64,000 bases of DNA, taken from DATNIB01 sp035604685. Lineage in GTDB: Bacteria; Actinomycetota; Acidimicrobiia; Acidimicrobiales; RAAP-2. The stretch is taken from the NCBI GenBank assembly GCA_035604685.1, contig DATNIB010000035.1:67445-131444 (forward strand), in the 5' to 3' direction. Position 1 is the stretch's first letter. Each line of letters begins with the position of its first letter. Below, one piece after another: positions 17,431 to 25,215 of this stretch. A program made the position numbers and the translations under genes. The notes beneath the pieces were generated by a model. The model was given only the letters and a program-made list of their open reading frames with translations, searched no databases and was not told where the DNA came from.

Positions 17431-19200
17431 GTGAGCGTACCGATCACCGCACAGGCGACGTTCGCCGCCACCCTGGTCGACGAATGGGTGCGGGCCGGCG
17501 TGCGCGACGCGGTCGTCTGCCCGGGGTCCCGCTCGACGCCGCTGGCGCTGGCGCTGGCCGAGCGCGACGAGCTGTCGGTCCACGTCCGGCTGGACGAGCG
17601 CGGCGCGGCGTTCTTCGCCATCGGCTGCAGCCTGGCGAGCGGCCAGCCGACGGTCGTCTGCACGACGAGCGGGACGGCGGCGGCCGAGCTGCACGCCGGG
17701 GTGGTCGAGGCGCACCACGCGGGCGTTCCCCTCATCGTCTGCACCGCCGACCGCCCATTCTCGTTGCACGACGTCGGTGCACCCCAGACGATCGACCAGC
17801 AGGGCCTCTTCTCCGCCGCGGTCGGGTGGTCGGTCGCGCCGGGGGTGCCGGACGGCTCGGGGTCGGCCGCGTGGCGGTCGATCGGCGCGCGCAGCGTCGT
17901 CGAGGCGCGGCTCGGCCGGCGCGGTCCGGGTCCGGTCCACCTCAACCTTGCCTTCGCGGACCCGTTGGTGGGCGCCGCGGGGGCGCTCCCGCCGGGCAGG
18001 GCCGACGGCGGTCCGTGGCACGCCGCCCGCTCGCCGCTCGGCGCGCCGTCGAGCGCGGATGTGGGCGCGTCGCTCGAGCGCTGGGGCGGCCGGCGCGGTC
18101 TGCTCGTGGTGGGCGCCGACGGCGGATCGCCCAAGCACGTCTACGGCCTGGCCGAGGTCCTCGGCTGGCCGGTGCTGGCCGATCCGCGCTCGGGGTGCCG
18201 GCTGCCGCGCCCCGGGGCGGTGGCGGCGGCCGATGCGATCCTGCGCGACCCGGCGGTCCGCGCCGCCCTGCAGCCTGAAGTGGTGTTGCTCCTCGGGTCG
18301 CCCTGGGCGTCGAAGGTGCTCGGCGCCTTCGTGACCGAGTCGGCCGGCCAGGGCGCGTCGGTGGTGGCGGTCGAGCGGTGGGGCCGCTGGTCCGATCCGG
18401 ACCGGGTGGTGGGGGAGGAGTGGCCGATCGACCCGGACGCCTGGCTGTGCGAGGCGCGCCGCGCCGCGGTCGCGCACGGTGCGCCGCGGTTCGCGAACTG
18501 GGAGCAGCAGTGGCTCCTGGCGGAGGCCGCGGCGCAGGGGGCGATCGACGCCACACTGGCCGGCGAGGCCACCGCCCGGGGCGGGGCGCTGAACGAGCCC
18601 GCGCTCGGACGCCGGCTCCTGTCGCTCGTGCCGCCCGGCGCGGTCGTCATGGTCTCCTCGTCGATGCCGGTCCGCGACCTCGAGTGGTTCACCCCGGTGT
18701 TGGCCGATCCGCCGAGCGTGGTCGCCAACCGCGGTGCCAACGGGATCGACGGCGTGTGCGCCACCGCCCGGGGCCTCGCCACCGGTCGCTCGCCGGTCGT
18801 GGGCGTGCTCGGGGACCTGGCGTTTCTCCACGACGTCTCCTCGCTCCTGACCCCGCTCGGCGAGGCGGGATCCGGCTGCACGCTCGTCGTCGTGGACAAC
18901 GGCGGCGGCGGCATCTTCAACTTCCTGCAGCCGGCCGAGGCGCTCGAGGAGCCGCGCTTCGAGGCCCTCTTCGGCACCCCCCAGGCGGCGTCGGTGGCCG
19001 ATGTGGCCCGGGGGTTCGGCCTGGCCGTCACCGAGGCGGTGACCGAGGAGGCGCTCGAGGCGGCGCTGCGCGAGTCGGTGCAGCTCGATGCATTGTCGGT
19101 CGTGCGCGTCCCGGTTCCCGCGCGGGCCGACAACGTTGCCCTCCACGGGCGCATCGACGGGGCCGTCGCGACGGCCGTGCGGCGGGCCCTCCTGTCCTGA
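17431..19200 (+). CDS. menD: 2-Succinyl-5-enolpyruvyl-6-hydroxy-3-cyclohexene-1-carboxylate synthase MenD
   Basis: A 589-residue thiamine-diphosphate enzyme, the first committed step of the classical menaquinone pathway. The pyrimidine-binding domain begins at once with AQATFAATLVDEWVRAG and VVCPGSRSTPLALAL, the MenD signature, and contains the conserved glutamate in RLDERGAAFFAIG. The diphosphate-binding motif is GDLAFLHDVSSL followed by VVVDNGGGGIFNFL. The length is usual for MenD. The start at GTG 17431 leaves the standard short N-terminus. It is divergent from menH with only 5 bases between the start codons, and is followed by tyrS. Confidence 0.96.
   Translation: MSVPITAQATFAATLVDEWVRAGVRDAVVCPGSRSTPLALALAERDELSVHVRLDERGAAFFAIGCSLASGQPTVVCTTSGTAAAELHAGVVEAHHAGVPLIVCTADRPFSLHDVGAPQTIDQQGLFSAAVGWSVAPGVPDGSGSAAWRSIGARSVVEARLGRRGPGPVHLNLAFADPLVGAAGALPPGRADGGPWHAARSPLGAPSSADVGASLERWGGRRGLLVVGADGGSPKHVYGLAEVLGWPVLADPRSGCRLPRPGAVAAADAILRDPAVRAALQPEVVLLLGSPWASKVLGAFVTESAGQGASVVAVERWGRWSDPDRVVGEEWPIDPDAWLCEARRAAVAHGAPRFANWEQQWLLAEAAAQGAIDATLAGEATARGGALNEPALGRRLLSLVPPGAVVMVSSSMPVRDLEWFTPVLADPPSVVANRGANGIDGVCATARGLATGRSPVVGVLGDLAFLHDVSSLLTPLGEAGSGCTLVVVDNGGGGIFNFLQPAEALEEPRFEALFGTPQAASVADVARGFGLAVTEAVTEEALEAALRESVQLDALSVVRVPVPARADNVALHGRIDGAVATAVRRALLS
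17434..17439 (-). promoter_or_regulatory. -10 box of menH inside the menD start region
   Basis: TACGCT on the minus strand, 8 bases before the menH ATG at 17425. It lies within the first codons of menD, so the two promoters must overlap. Confidence 0.4.
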
Positions 19201-19252
19201 GTGCCCTGCCCGCCGGTGCACGCCGGCGAGCAGGGGGTCCGTGGCCCTGTGG

Positions 19253-19258
19253 CAGGCT
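19253..19258 (+). promoter_or_regulatory. -10 box CAGGCT of tyrS, probably leaderless
   Basis: CAGGCT ends 6 bases before the GTG at 19265. The same hexamer and spacing precede the MBL gene on the minus strand (33506). Confidence 0.4.
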
Positions 19259-19264
19259 GGATCG

Positions 19265-20548
19265 GTGACCGCGCTCTCCGCCGATCTGGAGTTCCGCGGG
19301 CTCATCCACCAGATGTCCGATCCCTCGTTGAAGGAGCGCCTCGACGCGGGGGGTCTGACCGTCTACATCGGGTTCGATCCGTCCCAGCCGAGCCTCCAGT
19401 TCGGCAACCTCCTCCAGCTCTGCATGCTGCGGCGGCTCCAGCTGGCCGGCCACCGGCCGATCGTGCTCTCGGGCGGCGGGACCGGCATGGTCGGTGACCC
19501 CGGCGGCCGGAGCGACGAGCGGAACCTGCTCGGCCAAGACGAGCTGGCGGCCAACGTGGCCGGCATCCGGCCCCAGCTCGAGGCGCTCTTGGACTTCGGG
19601 GAGGCGGCGGGGCCGAACCGGGCGCTGCTGCTCGACAACAGCGCGTGGCTGGGCTCGATTCGCCTGGTCGAGTTCCTGCGCGATGTGGGCAAGCACTTCA
19701 GCGTGAGCCAGATGGTGGCCAAGGAGTCCGTCCGCTCCCGCCTTGAACGGGCCGGGCATGGCATCTCCTACACCGAGTTCAGCTACATGCTGCTCCAGGC
19801 CTACGACTACCTCCGCCTCTACCAGGACCACGGCTGCCAGCTGCAGGTGGGCGGCAGCGACCAGTGGGGGAACATCGTCATGGGCGTCGAGCTCATCGGC
19901 CGGGCCTGCGGCGGTGAGGCGTTCGCGCTCACCACGCCGCTCGTCACCCAGCCCGACGGCACCAAGTTCGGCAAGAGCGCCAGAGGCGCGGTGTGGCTCG
20001 ATCCGAAGCGGACCAGCCCGTACTTGTTCTTCCAGTTCCTGATCAACACGGTCGACGCCGTCGTCGACGACTACCTGCGGTACTTCACCTTCCTCGACCA
20101 AGACGAGATCCTGGCGCTGCGCGACGAGACGGCCGCGCGGCCAGAGCGACGCGTCGCCCAGCGCCGTCTGGCCCACGAGGTGTGCGCGCTCGTGCATGGG
20201 ACCCAAGAGACCGAGCGCGCCGAGCGGGCCTCGCAGGCGCTCTTCGGCGAGGAGATCGCCGAGCTCGACGAGGCCACCCTGCTCGAGGTGGTGAAGGACG
20301 CGCCCTCGAGCTCGCTCTCGCGGGCAGCTCTGCTCGACGGGGTGGGCCTCGTCGACGCGCTGAGCGAGGGCGGACTGGCCAAGTCCAAGACAGAGGCGCG
20401 CCGGCTCATCGGCTCCCACAGCGTCTATGTCAACAACCGGCGGGCCGAAGGCGAGGATCGCCGACTGGGGCCCACCGACCTCCTGCACGACCGCTACATC
20501 GTCCTGCGCAAGGGCCCGCGCTCCTTCCACCTGCTGCGCATCGAGTGA
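19265..20548 (+). CDS. tyrS: Tyrosyl-tRNA synthetase TyrRS
   Basis: A 427-residue class I synthetase charging tRNA-Tyr. The tyrosine and ATP site block is GFDPSQPSLQFGNL (residues 36-49). Later motifs are QLQVGGSDQWGNIVMG and the KMSKS equivalent KFGKS near residue 239. A C-terminal S4-like RNA-binding domain is present (AKSKTEARRLIGSHSVYVNN). Residue numbering coincides with Geobacillus TyrRS, but Thr40, His45 and His48 of that enzyme are Ser, Gln and Asn here, so the HIGH motif is altered. The rest looks fully functional. GTG at 19265 is leaderless; the stop overlaps the next GTG. Confidence 0.94.
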   Translation: MTALSADLEFRGLIHQMSDPSLKERLDAGGLTVYIGFDPSQPSLQFGNLLQLCMLRRLQLAGHRPIVLSGGGTGMVGDPGGRSDERNLLGQDELAANVAGIRPQLEALLDFGEAAGPNRALLLDNSAWLGSIRLVEFLRDVGKHFSVSQMVAKESVRSRLERAGHGISYTEFSYMLLQAYDYLRLYQDHGCQLQVGGSDQWGNIVMGVELIGRACGGEAFALTTPLVTQPDGTKFGKSARGAVWLDPKRTSPYLFFQFLINTVDAVVDDYLRYFTFLDQDEILALRDETAARPERRVAQRRLAHEVCALVHGTQETERAERASQALFGEEIAELDEATLLEVVKDAPSSSLSRAALLDGVGLVDALSEGGLAKSKTEARRLIGSHSVYVNNRRAEGEDRRLGPTDLLHDRYIVLRKGPRSFHLLRIE

Positions 20549-21072
20549 GCGGGGGGCGGGGGCGCTGGAAGGTGGCCGCCGCCGCGGTGGGTGTGGTGGC
20601 GATCGGTGTGGTGGCGTTCCTCGCCTACGGCGGCCTCGGACCGAGCGGCACCCCGCGCCACCGGCTGACCGTCTGGGTGGAGGCGAGCCGGCTGGGCCAG
20701 GTCGTGGGCACCCTGGAGGCCGACGCGGCGCGGGTGACCACGGCCGTGGCCGACCACCGGGATGCCCGCGTGATGCACACCATCTGCGGGGTGCTCCTCA
20801 CCGACGCCCAGTCGGCCAACGGCGACCTGCCGACGCCCGACGGCGGCCTCACCAATACGCTGGCGCGCGCCTACGAGCTCGAGTACGAGGCGGGCAATGA
20901 CTGCTACTCGGCGGGTTCGACCAACACCGAGCTCCTCAACCGCTCGGCGGTCGAGCGGAGGGAGGCCGCCACCCAGTTCAGCCGCGCCCTGGACCGGGTC
21001 GAGCAGGTGACCGGCCGACCCCTGTCCACGACGACGACCACCGAGCCGGGCGGGGGCGGGGTCTTCGGATGA
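20545..21072 (+). CDS. Hypothetical single-pass membrane protein
   Basis: A 175-residue protein with a basic N-terminus and one membrane segment (residues 9-30, VAAAAVGVVAIGVVAFLAYG), then an extracytoplasmic helical domain and a threonine-rich tail. Two cysteines (HTICGVLLTD and NDCYSAG) could form a disulphide outside the membrane. No known family is recognised. GTG at 20545 overlaps the tyrS stop and the gene's own stop overlaps the next ATG, so it is in an operon with tyrS and the flavin reductase-like gene. Confidence 0.7.
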   Translation: MSGGRGRWKVAAAAVGVVAIGVVAFLAYGGLGPSGTPRHRLTVWVEASRLGQVVGTLEADAARVTTAVADHRDARVMHTICGVLLTDAQSANGDLPTPDGGLTNTLARAYELEYEAGNDCYSAGSTNTELLNRSAVERREAATQFSRALDRVEQVTGRPLSTTTTTEPGGGGVFG

Positions 21073-21644
21073 GCCCGGCCGTGATCGGACCGGTCCCGGA
21101 GGGGCGCGACCCCGAGGCCTACGACCGGCAACGGCGGCGCGTGCTGTGGTCCCTCCCGAGCGGGCTCTACGTCATCGGGAGCCGTGGACACCTCGACGGG
21201 GCCGAGCGCTGGAACCTCATGACGGCCAACCAGGTGGTCCAGGTGTCGACGTCGCCCAAACTGGTGGCGGTCGGGGTGGATGCCGACGCCCTCACCTGCG
21301 CGCTGGTGCGCGACGGCGGCGTGTTCGCGGTGTCCTTCGTCGACCGCGACGATCGCGCGCTGGTGCGGCGCTTCGTGAAGGCGGTTCCTGTCACCGACGT
21401 CGTCCTCGCGGCCGATGGGCGACCCGAGCGGTTGGCCGCGGAGCCGGTCATCGTGGCCGCCACCGGTGCGCCGATCCTGACGGCCGCGCCGGCCTGGATC
21501 GACTGCGCGGTGCGCCACGAGGTGGCGCTCGGGAGCCACGTGCTGTTCGTGGGCGAGGTGCTCGACGTGGGCGGACGAGCCGACGACGCGGACACCCCCC
21601 CGGTGCTGCGGATGGAGGACACCCGCATGAACTACGGGGGCTGA
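21069..21644 (+). CDS. Flavin reductase-like domain protein
   Basis: A 191-residue protein of the flavin reductase-like (FMN-binding split barrel) family. The characteristic opening is visible: LWSLPSGLYVIGSRG, followed by NLMTANQVVQVSTSPKLVAVGV, which matches the usual pattern of the flavin-binding loop. The later HEVALGSHVLFVGEVLDVG is the second typical strand pair. Members reduce free flavin or bind FMN for a partner oxygenase; no partner is next to it. ATG at 21069 overlaps the preceding stop (ATGA). Confidence 0.82.
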   Translation: MSPAVIGPVPEGRDPEAYDRQRRRVLWSLPSGLYVIGSRGHLDGAERWNLMTANQVVQVSTSPKLVAVGVDADALTCALVRDGGVFAVSFVDRDDRALVRRFVKAVPVTDVVLAADGRPERLAAEPVIVAATGAPILTAAPAWIDCAVRHEVALGSHVLFVGEVLDVGGRADDADTPPVLRMEDTRMNYGG

Positions 21645-21654
21645 GGGGGTCGGC

Positions 21655-21882
21655 TCAGTCCCCGGCGTCGGCCGGGCGCAGGTCGATGCGCAGCGTCAGC
21701 ACGCCGTCTTCGAGCTCGGCCTGCGCGTCGGCGAGCATGGCGTAGTCCATGTAGTCCAGCTGGGCCTGTTGGCGGATCCGGGCACGCTCGGGACCCTCGA
21801 CGGGGGGCAGCCCCCGGGTGCGCACAGCCTCGGCCCGCTGCCGGAAGCGGGCCACCATCGCTTGGGGGTCGAAGGGCTCCAC
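21655..21882 (-). CDS. Small hypothetical protein (75 aa)
   Basis: A 75-residue, charged, mostly helical protein (VARFRQRAEAVRTRG, ARIRQQAQLDYMDYAML) ending in a strand-like DGVLTLRIDLRP. No family is recognised. The start is GTG at 21882; an ATG at 21890 is out of frame. CACAAT lies 6 bases upstream, the local leaderless pattern. Good codon use supports a real gene, although it is short. Confidence 0.6.
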   Translation of the reverse strand: MEPFDPQAMVARFRQRAEAVRTRGLPPVEGPERARIRQQAQLDYMDYAMLADAQAELEDGVLTLRIDLRPADAGD

Positions 21883-21888
21883 GGGCCC

Positions 21889-21894
21889 ATTGTG
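21889..21894 (-). promoter_or_regulatory. -10 box CACAAT of the 75-aa gene
   Basis: CACAAT on the minus strand, 6 bases before GTG 21882; no Shine-Dalgarno sequence is possible between them. Confidence 0.4.
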
Positions 21895-21923
21895 GCCCGG
21901 GCCGACTCCGCGCGTCTTCGCAC

Positions 21924-21929
21924 TACACT
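21924..21929 (+). promoter_or_regulatory. -10 box TACACT upstream of the structured leader
   Basis: TACACT is followed at once by a strong hairpin (21933-21954). A transcript starting near 21936 would have a leader of roughly 160 bases before the GTG at 22098. Confidence 0.45.
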
Positions 21930-21932
21930 GGG

Positions 21933-22097
21933 CGCCTGTCGGGAACGGCAGGCGGGTGGGGGATCCGCAGCCACGAGGGCCGAGAGGCCCCGTGAGGTCC
22001 CAAGCCCGAAGAGCCACAACGGCCCACGGCGCGACTCGAGGAGGCGCGGTCGCCGCAGCGCCCGCATCGGCGGACCGTGGGGCAACAAGGAGTCCTC
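21933..22097 (+). promoter_or_regulatory. Long structured 5' leader or small RNA, unknown class
   Basis: About 165 bases without a credible ORF. It opens with a 9-pair stem, CGCCTGTCG (21933-21941) against CGGCAGGCG (21946-21954), closed by the GGAA tetraloop, a GNRA type. Further GC-rich segments capable of pairing follow, then AAGGAG (22087-22092) 5 bases before the GTG at 22098. I could not match it to a riboswitch, SRP RNA or RNase P RNA. The -10 box position suggests that transcription may begin within or just before the hairpin. Confidence 0.4.
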
Positions 22098-22340
22098 GTG
22101 AAAAAGGGTCGCCATCGGCGCTTCGAAGAAGCGCGCAGCCTGAAGCGGTCGGTCGCCACCGAGGACCATCGGTGCCCGGAGTGCGGCGCCGAGCCCGAGG
22201 ACGTCCACGCGTCGTGGTGCATGGCCGAGGAGGACCGCTACGACCGGATCTTGGGTTCGGGCCTCCCGACGACGACGGCCGGGTCGGCCGACGCCGGTAA
22301 CGGCTACCACGACCGCGAGCGCGACCCCCTGGACGACTGA
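22098..22340 (+). CDS. Small CxxC zinc-knuckle-like protein (80 aa)
   Basis: An 80-residue protein beginning VKKGRHRRFEEARSLKRS, strongly basic, then a cysteine cluster CPECGAEPEDVHASWC (residues 26-41) that could bind zinc, and an acidic, disordered tail. The function is unknown; a nucleic acid- or ribosome-associated role is a guess from the basic N-terminus and zinc knuckle. The start is well defined by AAGGAG 5 bases before GTG 22098, one of the best ribosome-binding sites in the window. An unusually long structured leader precedes it. The 3' end faces the leftward cysteine-cluster gene. Confidence 0.7.
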   Translation: MKKGRHRRFEEARSLKRSVATEDHRCPECGAEPEDVHASWCMAEEDRYDRILGSGLPTTTAGSADAGNGYHDRERDPLDD

Positions 22341-22351
22341 GCGCGGCCGGG

Positions 22352-23098
22352 TCAGCGCTGGCGCACGGCCGGGTGGGGGAGCGCCACCCGGGTGGCCAGG
22401 CGCTCCTGCCGGTCCTGCAGGTAGGCGACCAGGCGCCGGTAGATCTTCTTGCCGACCATCTCGACGAGCTCGTCGTGCATCTCTTCGAACACCGGGTGCC
22501 GGCCGACGAACGCGTCGGGGCTTTCGGTGCACCACCAGTGGAACTCCTCGCCACCCGCCCCCCAGTGGACGCGGTCCCACTGCACGATCGTTGAGGTGAC
22601 GTGCCCATCCTCTGCGACCGTCTCCTCGCGGCGCAGCGGCAGCTGCCAGCACACGGTGGGCTTGTAGTCGAGCGGGCGTTCGCCCCGGGCGAGCGCCGCC
22701 TGGTGCAGCGCGCAGCCGGCGCCGCCGGCGAAGCCCGGCCGGTTGAGGAAGATGCACGCGCCCTTCACGAGGCGTGTGACCACCTCGCCGTGGCGGTTGC
22801 GCTTGGTGACCCCGTCCTTGCCGCGCCCCCGGAACTGCCACTCCTCGGCGGTGAGGGTCTTCGCGATCTTCTCCACCCGCCGGCGGTCGGCGCCGTCGAT
22901 GAAATGCGCCCCATAGGAGCAGCAGCCCTGCTCTAGGTCGGGCGCCGGTCCGGTGAGGACGCCCTGGCACCCGTTGCCGTAGATGCAAGTCCAGTTGCTG
23001 GTGAGGAAGGTGACGTCGAAGACCCAGGTGCGCTCCTCGTCGGGGTCACCGAAGCTCACCCACTCGTGCGAGTCGGTCGGGACCTGGGTGGCCGGCAC
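22352..23098 (-). CDS. Cysteine-cluster protein (YkgJ-like metal-binding)
   Basis: A 248-residue protein with a cysteine pattern like the YkgJ-type zinc- or iron-chelating domain: CIYGNGCQG, GCCSYGAHF, CIFLNRPGFAGGAGCALH and YKPTVCWQLPLRRE. About eight cysteines fall in these positions. Two later conserved-looking blocks are HWWCTESPDAF and VGKKIYRRLVAYLQDR. The family's role is unknown. There is no signal peptide. GTG at 23098 is 6 bases after a TAACGT -10 box, so translation is probably leaderless. Confidence 0.75.
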   Translation of the reverse strand: MPATQVPTDSHEWVSFGDPDEERTWVFDVTFLTSNWTCIYGNGCQGVLTGPAPDLEQGCCSYGAHFIDGADRRRVEKIAKTLTAEEWQFRGRGKDGVTKRNRHGEVVTRLVKGACIFLNRPGFAGGAGCALHQAALARGERPLDYKPTVCWQLPLRREETVAEDGHVTSTIVQWDRVHWGAGGEEFHWWCTESPDAFVGRHPVFEEMHDELVEMVGKKIYRRLVAYLQDRQERLATRVALPHPAVRQR

Positions 23099-23104
23099 GC
23101 GAGC

Positions 23105-23110
23105 ACGTTA
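23105..23110 (-). promoter_or_regulatory. -10 box TAACGT, leaderless promoter
   Basis: TAACGT on the minus strand, 6 bases before GTG 23098 of the cysteine-cluster gene. Confidence 0.5.
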
Positions 23111-23219
23111 CCTGGTGGGCGCACGCGAACTGATTGACCGTCGCGCGCCGCGATCGTTGAAGGGTCGTTCTCGGTCGCCGCGGCGCGGCACCGAGACCCG
23201 CGGCCGCCGTCCGGCGCGT

Positions 23220-23651
23220 CTAGCGACTTTCCAACCACCGCGCGAACCGCGCGATCAGCTGCTCCTGGTCCAGCGTCTCGACCGCCGACGGGTGGTACTG
23301 CGCGCGGACCCAGGCCAGCGCCGCCGACGGCGCGGTGCCGGCCAGCACCGTCAGGCAGCCGAGCACGGTGCCGGTGCGACCCACCCCGCCATAGCAGGCG
23401 ACCTCGACCAGTTCGCCGGCCCGGGCCCGCCGGTGGAGGTCGGCGATGGCCGAGAAGGTGTCCGGCTCATCGACCGGCAACCCGAAGTCGGCCCAGGCGA
23501 CCACGCGGCAGGGCCAGGTGACTCGCGGGTCGTCCCCCCAGCGGTGGTCGAGGTAGAGCGCGAAGTCCGGCGCACGGGGCCGCGTGGACGAAACCAGGTC
23601 GAGCCGCCCCTGCGCCAAGATCAGGGTGCCGTCGGGCAGCGTCACCTCCAC
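23220..23651 (-). CDS. Protein tyrosine/dual-specificity phosphatase-like protein
   Basis: A 143-residue protein with a phosphatase P-loop VACYGGVGRTGTVLGCL near residues 83-99. The C-x5-R core (CYGGVGR) is intact, with the nucleophile cysteine and phosphate-binding arginine. The histidine that normally precedes the cysteine is alanine, which would raise the cysteine pKa. A candidate general-acid aspartate is in WADFGLPVDEPD. It is smaller than most dual-specificity phosphatases. Its substrate is unknown. Start GTG 23651 follows GAGAAT by 5 bases. Confidence 0.75.
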   Translation of the reverse strand: MEVTLPDGTLILAQGRLDLVSSTRPRAPDFALYLDHRWGDDPRVTWPCRVVAWADFGLPVDEPDTFSAIADLHRRARAGELVEVACYGGVGRTGTVLGCLTVLAGTAPSAALAWVRAQYHPSAVETLDQEQLIARFARWLESR

Positions 23652-23735
23652 GACCCATTCTCCACCGGCGGGCGGGGCCCGGCCGCCGGGCGCGGCGAAT
23701 CACCTGCGTGGGATCCGGGTCGGGGACCGGTCCCG

Positions 23736-23741
23736 TATGCT
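23736..23741 (+). promoter_or_regulatory. -10 box TATGCT of the nfu gene
   Basis: TATGCT ends 6 bases before ATG 23748, the local leaderless arrangement. Confidence 0.55.
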
Positions 23742-23747
23742 GTCGCG

Positions 23748-24410
23748 ATGGCTCGATCTGTCGATGACCTCCAGAACCGCACCGAGACCCCGGTCGTGAC
23801 GCTGACCGACGAGGCCCGGGCGGTTGTGAGCGACGCGCTCAAGTCCGAGGCCGGCAGCGATCGGCTGGCCCTGTGGCTCGAGATCGGCGGCGTGCGGGGC
23901 GCCGCGTTCACCTATGACCTGTACTTCCAGGCTCTCTCGGACGCCGCCGCAGACGACGTGATCCAGCTGGACAACGAGCTTCCGATGGTCATCCCCGCAG
24001 CCAGCGCGGCTCGCCTGCAGGGGGCGCGCCTCGAGTGGTCCGAGGAGGGCGACGGCGGGCTGGTCCTCGTGAACCCCAACCTCCCGACCCCAGAAGAGAC
24101 GGCCGTCGGGGTCCCGCCCGATGTCCTGGCGGCCGGGCTCGACGGCGCGTTGGCCCTTCGGGTCCAAGCCGTGCTCGAGGAGTCCGTCAACCCGTCCATC
24201 GCAGCGCACGGTGGCCGCGCCGACCTCTTGGCCATGGACGAGGCGAGCGGAATCGCCTACCTGACCCTGTCGGGCGGCTGCCAGGGGTGCGCGATGTCGC
24301 GCATGACGCTCACCCAGGGGATCGAGGTCGCGCTGAAGGACGAGATCGCGGAAATCACCGGCATCGTCGACGTGACGGACCACGGAGGCGGCGAGAACCC
24401 GTACTACTGA
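23748..24410 (+). CDS. Fe-S biogenesis protein, NfuA-like
   Basis: A 220-residue scaffold/carrier protein for iron-sulphur clusters. The N-terminal part (residues 10-110) has the fold pattern of a degenerate A-type carrier (TLTDEARAVVSDALKSE, LWLEIGGVRGAAFTYDLYF) but lacks that family's cysteines, as in NfuA. The C-terminal NifU domain is clear: VQAVLEESVNPSIAAHGGRADLL, then LSGGCQGCAMSRMTL with the cluster-binding CxxC, then VALKDEIAEITGIVDVTDH. ATG 23748 is chosen because the -10 box is just upstream; longer upstream frames are spurious. Confidence 0.9.
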   Translation: MARSVDDLQNRTETPVVTLTDEARAVVSDALKSEAGSDRLALWLEIGGVRGAAFTYDLYFQALSDAAADDVIQLDNELPMVIPAASAARLQGARLEWSEEGDGGLVLVNPNLPTPEETAVGVPPDVLAAGLDGALALRVQAVLEESVNPSIAAHGGRADLLAMDEASGIAYLTLSGGCQGCAMSRMTLTQGIEVALKDEIAEITGIVDVTDHGGGENPYY

Positions 24411-24429
24411 TCGGGCCGGTACTCCTCGC

Positions 24430-25194
24430 ATGGATGCCGCGCTCGTCGGCGGCTGCGCGGTCGCCGGCCTCACCGCCGGGCTGATCCTCGACGAGGTGGC
24501 GGCCCACATCGCGCCGGCCCGGCCCCTGAGCGAGGTGGCCGAGCCGGCCGCCGCGAGCGCCCAGAGCGCCGTCGCGGCGATCGCGCCGGGCGAACCGGTC
24601 GTCGCGGTCCGGCCTGTGCCGGGCCCACCGAAGGCGGCCGAACGGGTTGCCGTATCGCTGGTCGCCGCCCTCGCGTTCGCGCTGGCCGCGGCGCGCCTCG
24701 GCGCGCAGCCCGAGCTGGCCGCCTACTGCGCGCTGTTCGGCGGCCTGGTGGCCGTCTCGGTGGCGGACCTGCGCGTCGGCCTCGTACCCCGGGTGCTCCT
24801 GTACCCGACGTTCGCGCTCATGGCGGCCGGGTTGGTGGCCGCCGCGGCGGTCGATGAGCGGTGGCGGCCGCTCGAGCACGCGGCGATCGGCGGGGCCGGT
24901 GCGTTCGTCGTGTTCTTCGCCCTGTGGTGGTGCTACCCGCGGGGGATCGGGTTCGGGGACGTGCGGCTGGCGGGAGTGCTCGGCGCGGGCCTCGGGTGGA
25001 TCGGGTTCGGCGCCCTCTACATCGGATTTGCCGCCGCCTTCCTGCTCGGCGTCGTCCTTGGCCTGGTGCTGATGCTCCGCCACGGCACGGGTCGCAAGAC
25101 CCGCCTGGCCTTCGGCCCCCCGCTGGCGCTCGGCGCCACGATCGGCGTGCTGTGGGGGACATGGCTCGTCCACGCGTGGACGACGCACCCCTGA
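24430..25194 (+). CDS. Prepilin peptidase, A24 family
   Basis: A 254-residue polytopic membrane aspartyl protease of the type IV prepilin peptidase family, with roughly six or seven hydrophobic segments. The two catalytic aspartates are in VSVADLRVGLVPRVLLYP (near residue 115) and GIGFGDVRLAGVLG (near residue 178, the GxGD motif). The N-terminal cysteine-rich methyltransferase domain of classical PilD is absent, as in many actinobacterial enzymes. No pilin genes are nearby. An odd proline/alanine-rich segment (residues 30-75) separates the first helix from the rest. Confidence 0.88.
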   Translation: MDAALVGGCAVAGLTAGLILDEVAAHIAPARPLSEVAEPAAASAQSAVAAIAPGEPVVAVRPVPGPPKAAERVAVSLVAALAFALAAARLGAQPELAAYCALFGGLVAVSVADLRVGLVPRVLLYPTFALMAAGLVAAAAVDERWRPLEHAAIGGAGAFVVFFALWWCYPRGIGFGDVRLAGVLGAGLGWIGFGALYIGFAAAFLLGVVLGLVLMLRHGTGRKTRLAFGPPLALGATIGVLWGTWLVHAWTTHP

Positions 25195-25215
25195 CGGTCG
25201 AAGGACACAGACCCG

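Noticed and set aside
21933..22097. SRP RNA, RNase P RNA or a common riboswitch in the leader of the 22098 gene
   Set aside because: The GGAA loop is not embedded in the SRP core sequence, and no RNase P, glycine, ZTP, cobalamin or SAM riboswitch core could be recognised.
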